From the NCBI RefSeq assembly GCF_020097155.1, contig NZ_CP083691.1, forward strand, positions 186,001 through 250,000: 64,000 nt of DNA, in the 5' to 3' direction. Numbering within the stretch: position 1 is the first letter of the stretch; every line of letters starts with the position of its first letter. Below the pieces are notes generated by a model that saw only the letters and a list, made by a program, of their open reading frames with translations, ran no database searches and was not told where the DNA came from. Shown one piece after another: positions 47,985-55,996 of the stretch. The translations under genes and the position numbers were made by a program. This DNA is from Micrococcus porci. GTDB taxonomy: Bacteria > Actinomycetota > Actinomycetes > Actinomycetales > Micrococcaceae.

Positions 47985-48113
47985 GGCGGGCCTCCTAGGT
48001 TCATCCGATGAATGCGGAACGATTCCGCGTTCCGTTGAGAACGTACCGCACGCCATCGTGATGGTCAACTCATATCCGGAGGCGTTCTCGATTCTTCGGT
48101 GTACCCTGTCCCT
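47985..48113. promoter_or_regulatory. divergent control region of the element
   Basis: Holds CGGAACGATTCCG (48015-48027), a perfect palindrome, and an inverted pair GAGAACG (48037-48043) / CGTTCTC (48083-48089). The repressor minus-10, TACCCT, is at 48102-48107. These are candidate operators for the repressor and switch sites between the two transcripts. Confidence 0.65.
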
Positions 48114-48704
48114 ATGAGTCACTTTCCGACGGACCAGGAGATCGGCCGCCGCGTGCGGGACGCCCGCGAGGACGCCGGGATCAAGCAACAGGGGGACCTA
48201 GTACCCCTCCTACGCGCCGCCGGCCTGCCCTGGTCTCAAGGGACCCTTTCCCGCGTGGAGTTGGGCCAGCGGTCCGTCAAGGTCACGGAGGCAGCCGTCC
48301 TCGCGGAGGTCCTGGGCGTGACCGTGCCCGCACTGATCGGCGCACCGGAGTCCACTACCCGCGAGGTGCTGTGGGAGGCGTACCTGGGCGCGGAGAACGT
48401 GGCCAAGGTTCTCCGCACAGTCGAAGACGTCTACTGGGAGACGGTCCGGGGCGTGCGTGACAAGGCGCGCCAGGACGACGAGCTCCGGAGCCGAGTTCAG
48501 GAGCGGCGGGACAAGTACCTGGCCATCCGGTCGGAGGATCTGCGCCGCCAGGCCATACGAGATGGAGACGACGTGAGCACGCCGGAGGCCTGGGCCGCCT
48601 ACACCAAGCTCTGGGGCCTGGACGCCATCCCGGCTATCCGCGCGGCCACCGACGTTCTGGAGGGGCTGGAAAGCGCGGACGACACCGTGGGCGGGGAGGG
48701 CTGA
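48114..48704 (+). CDS. XRE-family repressor of the element
   Basis: 196 aa. HTH near residues 8-65 (IGRRVRDAREDAGIKQQGDL, LPWSQGTLSRVELGQRSVKV), then a helical domain of unknown partner; no LexA-like protease motif visible. TACCCT lies 6 nt before the ATG with no Shine-Dalgarno: leaderless, as in phage lambda cI maintenance transcripts. Integrase starts 2 bp after its stop, so repressor and integrase are cotranscribed. Confidence 0.85.
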   Translation: MSHFPTDQEIGRRVRDAREDAGIKQQGDLVPLLRAAGLPWSQGTLSRVELGQRSVKVTEAAVLAEVLGVTVPALIGAPESTTREVLWEAYLGAENVAKVLRTVEDVYWETVRGVRDKARQDDELRSRVQERRDKYLAIRSEDLRRQAIRDGDDVSTPEAWAAYTKLWGLDAIPAIRAATDVLEGLESADDTVGGEG

Positions 48705-48706
48705 CC

Positions 48707-49912
48707 ATGCCGCGCCCGCCGTTGGCCGTGGGCACCTGGGGGCGGATCAGCGACCCCCTGGAAGTGGCCCCCGGCGTGTTCCGCGCTATGGCCAAGGTCC
48801 GCGACGTGGACGGGGTGACGCGCAAGGTGGAGGCCCGCGCATCGTCTAAGGAGCGCGCCCGCCGCACCCTGGAGGCCCGCCTCCGCGCCCGCACAGCCCC
48901 GCCCGCTGGCGAGGTCACCCCGGACACCCGCGTCCGCGACGTCGCCCGCCTATGGCTGGCAGAGGTGGAGGCCCGCGGCCGCGCGGCCAACACCGTGAAG
49001 CGGTACCGGATCACCGTGGACCTGCACGTCTGCAAGGCCCGCGGCGGCGTCGGGGAGCTCCGGGTGAGGGAATGCACCACGTCCCGGATGGAGGCGTTCC
49101 TCCGCGGGATCGCGCGGGACCACGGGGCACCCTCGGCCAAGGTGGCGCGGACGGTCATGTCCGGCGTCCTCGGCCTGGCTGCCCGTCATGACGCCATCCA
49201 GGGGAACCCACTCCGAGAGGTGTCCCCCATCTCCATCCCACGGAAGGAGGTCCGCGCCCTGTCCCCCGCGGACGTCCGCGTCCTGCGCCGGAGGTTGGCG
49301 GCCTGGCAGTCGGAGCCGCCCGTGAACGGGAGGCGTCGGCGGCCGGACGACCTGCTGGACGTCGTGGACGTCATGCTGGCCACGGGGTGCCGTATCTCGG
49401 AGGCGCTGGCCCTGCGCTGGCAGGACGTGGACGTGGACGCCCGGAAGCTGGCCATCACGGGTGCCGTCGTGGTGGCGGGCCGCGGGGGCGCGGTGCGCCA
49501 GGATCACCCCAAGTCGGCCGGGTCCGTCCAGACGTACACGGTGGACGCCCACACGGCGGACATGCTCCGCGGCCGGTGGGAGCGGTCCATGGACCTGGGC
49601 CTGGTGTCCCCGATGGTGTTCCCTTCGTCCACGGGGACTGTCCGGGACCCGTCGAACTACCGGAAGCAGTGGCGGACGGCGCGGGAGGCTATCGGATTCG
49701 AGTGGGTCACCCCGCACACGTTCCGCAAGACGGTTGCCACGCGGCTGGCTGACGCGGAGGGCCTGGCCGCAGCGTCGGCGTACCTGGGCCACTCCGGGGA
49801 GGCCGTGACCCGGACGCACTACCGAGCCAAGGCACCGGAGGCGGCGGACATGACGGCGGCGCTGGCCGGGTTCTGGGGGGACGCGGAGGGCGGCGAGGGG
49901 GAGGTCCCCTAA
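48707..49912 (+). CDS. int: tyrosine integrase
   Basis: 401-aa site-specific recombinase. N-terminal arm-binding domain, a SAM-like core-binding domain (TPDTRVRDVARLWLAEVEAR) and the catalytic domain with ATGCRISEALALRW (Arg), DHPKS (Lys), HTFRKT (His-x-x-Arg), LGHS (His) and the nucleophile in THYRAK (Tyr). Adjacent to attR in tRNA-Lys, which is the usual arrangement. Complete, so excision may still be possible. Confidence 0.95.
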   Translation: MPRPPLAVGTWGRISDPLEVAPGVFRAMAKVRDVDGVTRKVEARASSKERARRTLEARLRARTAPPAGEVTPDTRVRDVARLWLAEVEARGRAANTVKRYRITVDLHVCKARGGVGELRVRECTTSRMEAFLRGIARDHGAPSAKVARTVMSGVLGLAARHDAIQGNPLREVSPISIPRKEVRALSPADVRVLRRRLAAWQSEPPVNGRRRRPDDLLDVVDVMLATGCRISEALALRWQDVDVDARKLAITGAVVVAGRGGAVRQDHPKSAGSVQTYTVDAHTADMLRGRWERSMDLGLVSPMVFPSSTGTVRDPSNYRKQWRTAREAIGFEWVTPHTFRKTVATRLADAEGLAAASAYLGHSGEAVTRTHYRAKAPEAADMTAALAGFWGDAEGGEGEVP

Positions 49913-49920
49913 AGTGAATC

Positions 49921-49937
49921 GGGTGGGTAAGGGGTGG
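49921..49937 (+). repeat. 17-bp direct repeat, right copy (candidate integrase arm site)
   Basis: GGGTGGGTAAGGGGTGG, 8 bp past the integrase stop and 71 bp from the att repeat. One difference from 43883-43899. Confidence 0.5.
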
Positions 49938-49964
49938 ATCGCGGCCCCCAGTGCCCAACGGGAT

Positions 49965-50001
49965 CGGCCCCCGACTCGGCATCATGCCTAGTCAGGGGCC
50001 G
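49965..50001. terminator. hairpin ending tRNA-Lys and integrase transcripts
   Basis: CGGCCCCCGACT pairs, with a bulge, with AGTCAGGGGCCG around a short loop holding GGCATCATGCC. Confidence 0.7.
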
Positions 50002-50008
50002 TTTCCGT

Positions 50009-50046
50009 GTGGGCCCTGCGGGGATCGAACCCGCGACCGGCGGATT
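50009..50046. repeat. attR: 3' part of the intact tRNA-Lys
   Basis: Identical to 43727-43764. The tRNA gene continues to 50082, so the host keeps a complete tRNA after integration. Confidence 0.93.
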
Positions 50047-50082
50047 AAAAGTCCGATGCTCTGCCAGCTGAGCTAAAGGCCC
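50010..50082 (-). tRNA. tRNA-Lys (TTT)
   Basis: 73 nt. Acceptor GGGCCTT / AGGGCCC, anticodon loop CTTTTAA, T loop TTCGATC; CCA not encoded. The anticodon stem TCGGA / TCCGC has a T27-C43 mismatch, and position 43 belongs to the element-derived att segment. Confidence 0.95.
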
Positions 50083-50218
50083 TCACCCGGTTCCGCGGCG
50101 GGGCCGCGCGGGTGCCCTGCCATGGTAGCCGAGGCGCGCCGGGGCTACCCTGGACCGGCCCGGATCCCGGGCCCCGCCCGTCCACTCGGACCGCCGAACC
50201 CGACCCGAAGGAGCCCCC

Positions 50219-50893
50219 ATGGCCCACCACCGCGCCCCCGCCGGCCGCGGCGCCAGCTCCACCGCGTCCGGCCTGGTCCGCCCGCACCGGCCCCGCCTGA
50301 CGGACCCGGGTCTGATCGCCGACCTCGCCGACGGCGAGGACCCGCAGGAGATCGCCGCCGCGGCCTCCCGCCTGGCCCACGCCCTCGTGGCGGGCGGCCG
50401 CGCCGAGGAGGACCCCGACGTCGTCGCGCGCCTGGTGGGGCTCGTGCGCGAGGTGGGCGTGGAGACCCTGGCCGGGCTGTGGGCGGACGCCCCCGCCGTG
50501 TCCCTGGCCGGGGCGCTGTGGCGCCTGTACGCCCTTCAGGAGGCCACCGCCCGCGACGGCGAGCGCTGGGCCGCCTGGTACCGCGCCGGGCACGCCGCCC
50601 ACGCCGCACGGGCCGTGGCCGGGGCCGTGGAGCCGCCGGGCCCCGAGGAGCTGCGCCGGCTCACGGACACGATCCTCACGGGCGCGTACCGCTCCGAGCT
50701 GGACGTCGCGCTGGAACGGGCCGGCGCCTACGCCCGCGTGGTCGCCCTGGGTCAGGCCGAGCACGCCGCCGCCGCCGAGCACGCGGACCCCGCGCACGCC
50801 GCGCGCCTGACCCTGCGCGCCGCCCGGATGATCTCCACGGCGGAGGCGCTGGAGGCCGCCGCTCGATCGTGGCGGGACGGCTCGTTAGACTGA
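50219..50893 (+). CDS. conserved hypothetical actinobacterial protein
   Basis: 224 aa, soluble, helical, Ala-rich. LVRPHRPRLTDPGLIADLAD and LVREVGVETLAGLWADAPA look conserved but I know no function. AAGGAG precedes the ATG at 50219. First gene on the right of the integrated element. Confidence 0.78.
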   Translation: MAHHRAPAGRGASSTASGLVRPHRPRLTDPGLIADLADGEDPQEIAAAASRLAHALVAGGRAEEDPDVVARLVGLVREVGVETLAGLWADAPAVSLAGALWRLYALQEATARDGERWAAWYRAGHAAHAARAVAGAVEPPGPEELRRLTDTILTGAYRSELDVALERAGAYARVVALGQAEHAAAAEHADPAHAARLTLRAARMISTAEALEAAARSWRDGSLD

Positions 50894-51043
50894 TCCGCGA
50901 CGACGCCGGATCGCAGGTGACCCCGGGCTCCAACATTCTGCCGCCGTGAGCGGCCTTCCGCCGAGAGGCGTCCCGGGTCCGGCGTCGTCCTCGATCCACG
51001 GCCGCCCCGCCGGCCCGTCCCCGGAAGGTGGGTGCCACTGAGC

Positions 51044-51670
51044 ATGACGCCCCGGCCCGCCTGGCTGGTGACACGGGACTCGCCCGCCCTGGGCCACCTC
51101 ACCGACCTCTGCGACACCCTGGGCCGCGCCGTGCGCGCGGTGGCCCAGGCGGTCGCCGCCGACGGCTCGGAGCGGGACCGCGTGGAGCGCGACCTCTCCG
51201 CACTCGACGCCGCCGCCACGGCCGCCCTCATGGCCTTCCTCACGGCCCTGCGCAGCGCCTACGTCACCCCCGTGCCCCGTCCCGACCTCTACCGCCTCGC
51301 CGACGGCGTGAAGACCGCCGCGCACCGCGTGGTCGGCGCCGGCGTGCTGGTCCACCGCGCAGACCTGGACGCCCTCCCCCGGAACGCCGTGGAGCTGCTG
51401 GAGACCCTCGGCCGACAGGCGGAGCTGCTCGCCCATGGCACCCGCCAGCTGCGGGACCTGGACGCCCTCGAGGACACCTGGATGCAGCTCGAGCGCGGCA
51501 TCCGCCGCATGGAACGCCTCATGGTGGACTGGCTCGCCGCCCTCGGCACGGACCTGCTCCAGCGTGACTACAACCGCCAGCGCGAGATCGCCTCCGCCCT
51601 GCGCGACGCCGTCCTCGCCCTGGACCGCGTCAACACCGACCTCGGCGTGGTGCTGGTCCGTGAGTCCTGA
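51044..51670 (+). CDS. DUF47/PhoU-like protein, partner of PiT permease
   Basis: 208-aa all-helical protein of the PhoU/DUF47 group, usually encoded beside PiT permeases and thought to control them. FLTALRSAYVTPVPRPDLYRLADGVKTAAHR (about 66-96) fits the family, where the turn after the first helix pair is IxTPxxRxDIxxL. The start is uncertain: the ATG at 51044 or a GTG at 51032. The permease begins 27 bp after its stop. Confidence 0.83.
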   Translation: MTPRPAWLVTRDSPALGHLTDLCDTLGRAVRAVAQAVAADGSERDRVERDLSALDAAATAALMAFLTALRSAYVTPVPRPDLYRLADGVKTAAHRVVGAGVLVHRADLDALPRNAVELLETLGRQAELLAHGTRQLRDLDALEDTWMQLERGIRRMERLMVDWLAALGTDLLQRDYNRQREIASALRDAVLALDRVNTDLGVVLVRES

Positions 51671-51697
51671 CCTGGCGCACCGCCGCGGGGGCAGGGC

Positions 51698-52720
51698 GTG
51701 ACCGCGCCGCTCCTGGTCCCGGTGCTGGTCCTGCTGCTGGCGGTCGGGGGGCTGATGGGATTCCGGGACGCCCCGAACGCCGTCGCCCTGGCGGTCCGGT
51801 TCCGGGCGCTGACGCCGCGCGTCGCCCTGATCCTGTCCGCCCTGCTGAACGCGGTCGGCGTGCTGCTCGGCGCGCTGATGCTGACCCTGGGGCTGCCCCT
51901 GATGGTCGCCGGCGGCACCGCGCGCCCGGAGGTCCTGGCCCTCGTGGGGGTGGCCGCCGCGGTGACGCTCGGCTGGGGCGTGCTCGCGTGGCGCTTCCGG
52001 GCGCCGACGTCCACCACGCACGCCCTGCTGGCCTCGCTCGCCGCCGCCCACGTCGCGTCCGTGTCGGCGCTCGGCAGCGGCCTGGACCCCGCCTTCGAGA
52101 ACGGCGCACGGTGGGAGGTGGCGGCGAGCCTGCTGCTGTCCCCGGTCCTCGCCTGGGGCCTGGCACGGCTGACGGCGCGGCCCGTGCTGCGCCTGGCCAC
52201 CACCGGCACCACCGTGAACGTGCAGCACCGTGCGCGGATCGCCCTGGCGGTCTCCACCGGGCTCATCGCGCTGGGGCACGGCGTGCAGGCGGCGCTGCGC
52301 CTGCTCCCCCTGGCGGTGCTCGTGGCGACCGCCGCCGTCGGCACGGGACTGCCCCCGGGGACGGAGCTGAGCGCGGCGTTCGTCGCAGCGGCGGCCGTCG
52401 GGATCGGCACCCTGGGCGGGGCGTGGGGCATCGCGTGGACCCTCACGGAGCGCCTGGTGATCCTGGACCCGCTGCGCGCCGCCGTCGCCGCCGTGGTGCC
52501 GGCCGTCCTGCTCTTCGCCGGCACGATGCTCCTGCACCTGCCCCTGTCCTCCACGCACACGGGCGTGGCGGGGATCGTCGGCGCGGGCCAGACCCAGTCC
52601 TACGCGTCCGTGCGGTGGGGCGCGGTGGCGCGGGTGGCCGTATGGTGGGTGGCGACGCCCCTGGTGTGCGGGTCCCTGGCCTTCGCCGCCGGCGCCGTGC
52701 TGCTGCCCCTGCTCGGCTGA
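51698..52720 (+). CDS. pit: PiT-family inorganic phosphate transporter
   Basis: 340-aa low-affinity phosphate (or metal-phosphate) permease with about ten TM segments. The duplicated family signature is seen as GFRDAPNAVALAV near residue 21 (usually GxNDxANA; the first Asn is Arg here) and APTSTTHALLASLAAAH / PLSSTHTGVAGIVGAG. A GTG start follows GGGGCAGGG. Cotranscribed with the DUF47 gene and convergent with the pst operon. Confidence 0.9.
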   Translation: MTAPLLVPVLVLLLAVGGLMGFRDAPNAVALAVRFRALTPRVALILSALLNAVGVLLGALMLTLGLPLMVAGGTARPEVLALVGVAAAVTLGWGVLAWRFRAPTSTTHALLASLAAAHVASVSALGSGLDPAFENGARWEVAASLLLSPVLAWGLARLTARPVLRLATTGTTVNVQHRARIALAVSTGLIALGHGVQAALRLLPLAVLVATAAVGTGLPPGTELSAAFVAAAAVGIGTLGGAWGIAWTLTERLVILDPLRAAVAAVVPAVLLFAGTMLLHLPLSSTHTGVAGIVGAGQTQSYASVRWGAVARVAVWWVATPLVCGSLAFAAGAVLLPLLG

Positions 52721-52750
52721 CACGTCGACGCACACCTCCCTTCACGACGA

Positions 52751-52788
52751 CGCAGGCCCCCGCCCGGATGTCCGGGCGGGGGCCTGCG
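52751..52788. terminator. bidirectional terminator between pit and pstB
   Basis: CGCAGGCCCCCGCCCGG, ATGT loop, CCGGGCGGGGGCCTGCG: 17 perfect base pairs. Confidence 0.9.
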
Positions 52789-52807
52789 TGCGGGGCCGGG
52801 GGTCGGC

Positions 52808-53587
52808 TCAGCCGAAGCGGCCGGAGACGTAGTCCTCGGTCTGCTGGTTCGACGGGTTGTTGAAGATGGTGTTGGTCTCGGCGTACTCGATGAGCTTGCC
52901 CGGCTGGCCGATGCCCTGGATGTTGAAGAACGCGGTCTTGTCCGCCACGCGCGCGGCCTGCTGCATGTTGTGCGTGACGATGATGACCGTGTAGTCCTCC
53001 TTGAGCTCGTTGATGAGGTCCTCGACGGCCAGGGTGGAGATCGGGTCCAGGGCCGAGCAGGGCTCGTCCATGAGGATCACGTCCGGCTCGACGGCCACGG
53101 ACCGGGCGATGCAGAGGCGCTGCTGCTGGCCGCCGGAGAGGCCGGAGCCCGGCTTGTCCAGGCGGTCCTTGACCTCGTTCCAGAGGTTGGCGCCGCGCAG
53201 GGACTTCTCCACGATCTCGTCCGCACGGGACTTGGTCAGGCGGGTGCCGTTGAGCTTGTAGCCGGCCAGCACGTTGTCGCGGATGGACATGGTGGGGAAC
53301 GGGTTCGGGCGCTGGAAGACCATGCCGATCTGGGACCGGACCGTCACCGGGTCGACACCGGGGCCGTAGACGTCCTCGCCGTCGAGGAGCAGCTGGCCCT
53401 CGACGTGGGCGCCGGGGAGCACCTCGTGCATGCGGTTGATGGCGCGCAGGAACGTGGTCTTGCCGCAGCCGGACGGGCCGATGAACGCGGTGACGGTGCG
53501 GGGGGCGATGTCGATGCTGACGCCCTCGACGGCCTTGAACTTGCCGTAGTAGACGTCGACGTCCTTGGCCTGGATGCGCTTAGACAT
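52808..53587 (-). CDS. pstB: phosphate ABC transporter ATPase
   Basis: 259-aa ATPase driving high-affinity phosphate import by PstSCAB. Walker [10 protein letters not shown] (about 37-45), [13 protein letters not shown] of the Q loop, signature LSGGQQQR, Walker [14 protein letters not shown] and switch HNMQQAARV. The ending EDYVSGRFG is the standard PstB C-terminus. No phoU follows; the terminator lies directly downstream. Confidence 0.97.
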   Translation of the reverse strand: MSKRIQAKDVDVYYGKFKAVEGVSIDIAPRTVTAFIGPSGCGKTTFLRAINRMHEVLPGAHVEGQLLLDGEDVYGPGVDPVTVRSQIGMVFQRPNPFPTMSIRDNVLAGYKLNGTRLTKSRADEIVEKSLRGANLWNEVKDRLDKPGSGLSGGQQQRLCIARSVAVEPDVILMDEPCSALDPISTLAVEDLINELKEDYTVIIVTHNMQQAARVADKTAFFNIQGIGQPGKLIEYAETNTIFNNPSNQQTEDYVSGRFG

Positions 53588-53678
53588 GGGAGCTTGTTTC
53601 CTTTTCGAGGATCGCTGGAGAGCGGGAGTCTGGTGGCCGCGCCGGCCGCCGCCCCGCGCGGGGGCGGCGGTGGCGGCG

Positions 53679-54875
53679 TCAGCGGCCGGTCTTGGGGGCG
53701 AAGGCCTTGGCGACGATGCGCGCGAGGAGGTTCAGCACCATCACGATGATGATGAGGACCAGGGCGGCGGCCCAGGCGCGGGACGTGGAGGCGTCCATGG
53801 CCGTGGGCGACGTCGGGGCGACCAGCTGACGGTAGATGTACACCGGGAGGGCGGTCATCCAGTTGTCGAACGGGTTCCAGTTCACCGCGGAGGCGAAGCC
53901 GGCGGTCACGAGGATCGGCGCGGTCTCGCCGGTCACGCGGGCGATCGCCAGGGTGATGCCGGAGGCGATGCCGGAGATGGCGGTGGGGAGCACGACCTTG
54001 AAGATCGTGCGCCACTTCCGCACGCCGAGGGCGTAGGAGCCCTCGCGCAGCTCGTTCGGCACCACGCGGAGCATCTCCTCGGTGGAGCGGACCACGACGG
54101 GGATCATCAGCACGGTGAGCGCGATGGCGGCGGTGAGGCCCATCTTCACGGACTGCAGCGCCTTCGGGCCGGAGCCCATGACCATCTCGAGCACCACCGA
54201 CATCGCCGCGAAGGCGAAGAGGCCCGCCACGATGGACGGGATGCCGGTCATGACGTCGACGAAGAAGATGATGGCGCGGGACAGCCAGCCGTCGCGGCCG
54301 AACTCCACCAGGTAGATGGAGGTCAGCAGGCCGATCGGCACGGCGATCACGGTGGCGATCACGGTGATGAGGAACGTGCCCACCAGGGCGTGGGCGAAGC
54401 CGCCGGGCAGGTCGCCCATGGGCTCGCCGGCCTGGACGTACTGGGCGTCGGTGACGCCGGTGACGCCCTGCATGTCGTTCACCAGCAGCTGCGGGTTGCC
54501 GAACAGGGTCGCGCCGCCGTCGGCCACCACGGACCACAGCACGGAGATCAGCGGGACCAGGGCGATCAGGAATGCGGCCCACACGAGGTTGCGCCACAGG
54601 CCGTCCGTGGCCTGGCGGCGGTTCTCCAGCACGCGGGTGGCGACGTACATGCCCGCGACGAAGAGGATCGCGGCCAGGATGATGAAGCGCGCGATGGAGA
54701 AGTCGGCGAACCCGCCGGCCAGCAGGGCTTCGAGGCCGAGGCCCAGGACCACGGCGCCGGCGGCCACGGCCATCCACGTCCAGCGGGGCTTCTGCCCGGC
54801 CGTCAGGGAGTTCTGCGTGTGCTTCGACGCCGGGGTGTTCTCCCGCGTCGGCGTGTCGTTCAGTGCGGTGCTCAT
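53679..54875 (-). CDS. pstA: phosphate ABC transporter permease PstA
   Basis: 398-aa membrane subunit, longer than the usual 300 or so because of an N-terminal extension of about 100 residues with extra hydrophobic segments. [17 protein letters not shown] is the EAA-like coupling motif. Its ATG overlaps the pstC stop by one base (TGATG), so translation is coupled. pstB begins 91 bp downstream. Confidence 0.95.
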   Translation of the reverse strand: MSTALNDTPTRENTPASKHTQNSLTAGQKPRWTWMAVAAGAVVLGLGLEALLAGGFADFSIARFIILAAILFVAGMYVATRVLENRRQATDGLWRNLVWAAFLIALVPLISVLWSVVADGGATLFGNPQLLVNDMQGVTGVTDAQYVQAGEPMGDLPGGFAHALVGTFLITVIATVIAVPIGLLTSIYLVEFGRDGWLSRAIIFFVDVMTGIPSIVAGLFAFAAMSVVLEMVMGSGPKALQSVKMGLTAAIALTVLMIPVVVRSTEEMLRVVPNELREGSYALGVRKWRTIFKVVLPTAISGIASGITLAIARVTGETAPILVTAGFASAVNWNPFDNWMTALPVYIYRQLVAPTSPTAMDASTSRAWAAALVLIIIVMVLNLLARIVAKAFAPKTGR

Positions 54876-55837
54876 CAGTTGGCCCCCGAGAATTCCTTGT
54901 GCTTGTTCACGATCCAGCGCGCCACCATGTTCACCACGAGGGTGATCACGAAGAGCATGAGGCCGGCCGCGATGAGCTCGTTGAGCCGGATGCCGTAGGC
55001 CTCCGGGAAGTTCAGCGCGATCTCCGAGGGGATGGTCGCGTTGCGGCCCTCCTCGATCACGGACGGGCTGAACTTGCCGGGCGAGAGCACCATGGTCACG
55101 GCCATGGTCTCGCCGAGGGCGCGGCCCAGGCCGAGCATGATGGAGGAGACGATGCCGGCCCGCGCGAACGGGAACACGGTCATCTTGATCATCTCCCAGC
55201 GGGTGGCGCCCAGACCCAGGGCGGCCTCCTCGTGGAGCTTCGGGGTCTGGGAGAAGATCTCACGGCACAGGGCCGTGATGATCGGCACGACCATGACGGC
55301 CAGCACGATGCCGGAGGTCATCAGGACGCGACCGGTGGAGGTCACGGAGCCGCCGAAGAAGGGCAGCCAGCCGAGGTACTCGTTCAGCCACTCGTAGATC
55401 GGCACCATCAGGGGCGCCAGGGTGAGCCAGCCCCAGATGCCGTAGACCACGGAGGGGATGGCGGCCAGCAGGTCGATCACGTAGCCGACGGGCTGGGCGA
55501 TCTTCGGCGGGGCGTAGTGGGAGATGAAGAGGGCGACGCCGACGGCGACCGGCGTGGCCAGCAGCAGGGCGATGATCGCCGCCATGACGGTGCCGGCCAT
55601 CAGCGGCCAGACGTACCCCCAGAAGGAGTCGCCGGACTCGAGGTTCGCGCCCTCGGCCGGGAACAGCGCGGGCCAGGCCTCGGACACCAGGAAGATCGCC
55701 ACGAAGGCGAGGATCAGCAGGATGAGGACGCCGGCGGCCAGGGCGAGACCGGAGAAGACCTTGTCTCCGGCGGCCCCCGCCCGCGACGATTTCAGGGCGG
55801 AGGAGCTCGGGGCCGCCTCAGTTGCGGTGTGGGACAC
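54875..55837 (-). CDS. pstC: phosphate ABC transporter permease PstC
   Basis: 320-aa, six-TM permease. GGSVTSTGRVLMTSGIVLAV and LGRALGETMAVTMVLSP, with the conserved coupling Glu, fit PstC. The GTG start at 55837 has GGAAGG in front. Located 159 bp after pstS, close to a lower-strength transcript boundary typical for highly expressed binding proteins. Confidence 0.95.
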   Translation of the reverse strand: MSHTATEAAPSSSALKSSRAGAAGDKVFSGLALAAGVLILLILAFVAIFLVSEAWPALFPAEGANLESGDSFWGYVWPLMAGTVMAAIIALLLATPVAVGVALFISHYAPPKIAQPVGYVIDLLAAIPSVVYGIWGWLTLAPLMVPIYEWLNEYLGWLPFFGGSVTSTGRVLMTSGIVLAVMVVPIITALCREIFSQTPKLHEEAALGLGATRWEMIKMTVFPFARAGIVSSIMLGLGRALGETMAVTMVLSPGKFSPSVIEEGRNATIPSEIALNFPEAYGIRLNELIAAGLMLFVITLVVNMVARWIVNKHKEFSGAN

Positions 55838-55996
55838 GATGCCTTCCCTCGTGATCGGTGGAGTGATGACGCAGCGGCCGCGGAGACGCCTGCTGCCCGG
55901 GTGACGGCCGCCGGTCAGCCCACCGGCCGCCGACCCCCGAAGGGAGTTCAGCGGCCGGTGACCTGCGGTGACTGCTCACGCGTCAGTGACGGCCGA

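Larger units (their letters stand above)
43727..50046. mobile_element. 6.3-kb integrative element in tRNA-Lys
   Basis: Bounded by 38-bp direct repeats identical to the 3' part of tRNA-Lys(TTT). Carries a tyrosine integrase and repressor on the plus strand, divergent from a coupled operon with an excisionase-like protein, a winged-helix replication-like protein with iteron-like repeats, small ORFs and an XRE protein; a lipoprotein gene lies at the left end. No FtsK-like transfer, terminase or capsid gene, so it cannot be a full prophage or conjugative element on its own. The layout resembles phage-inducible satellites; that is inference. Confidence 0.88.
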
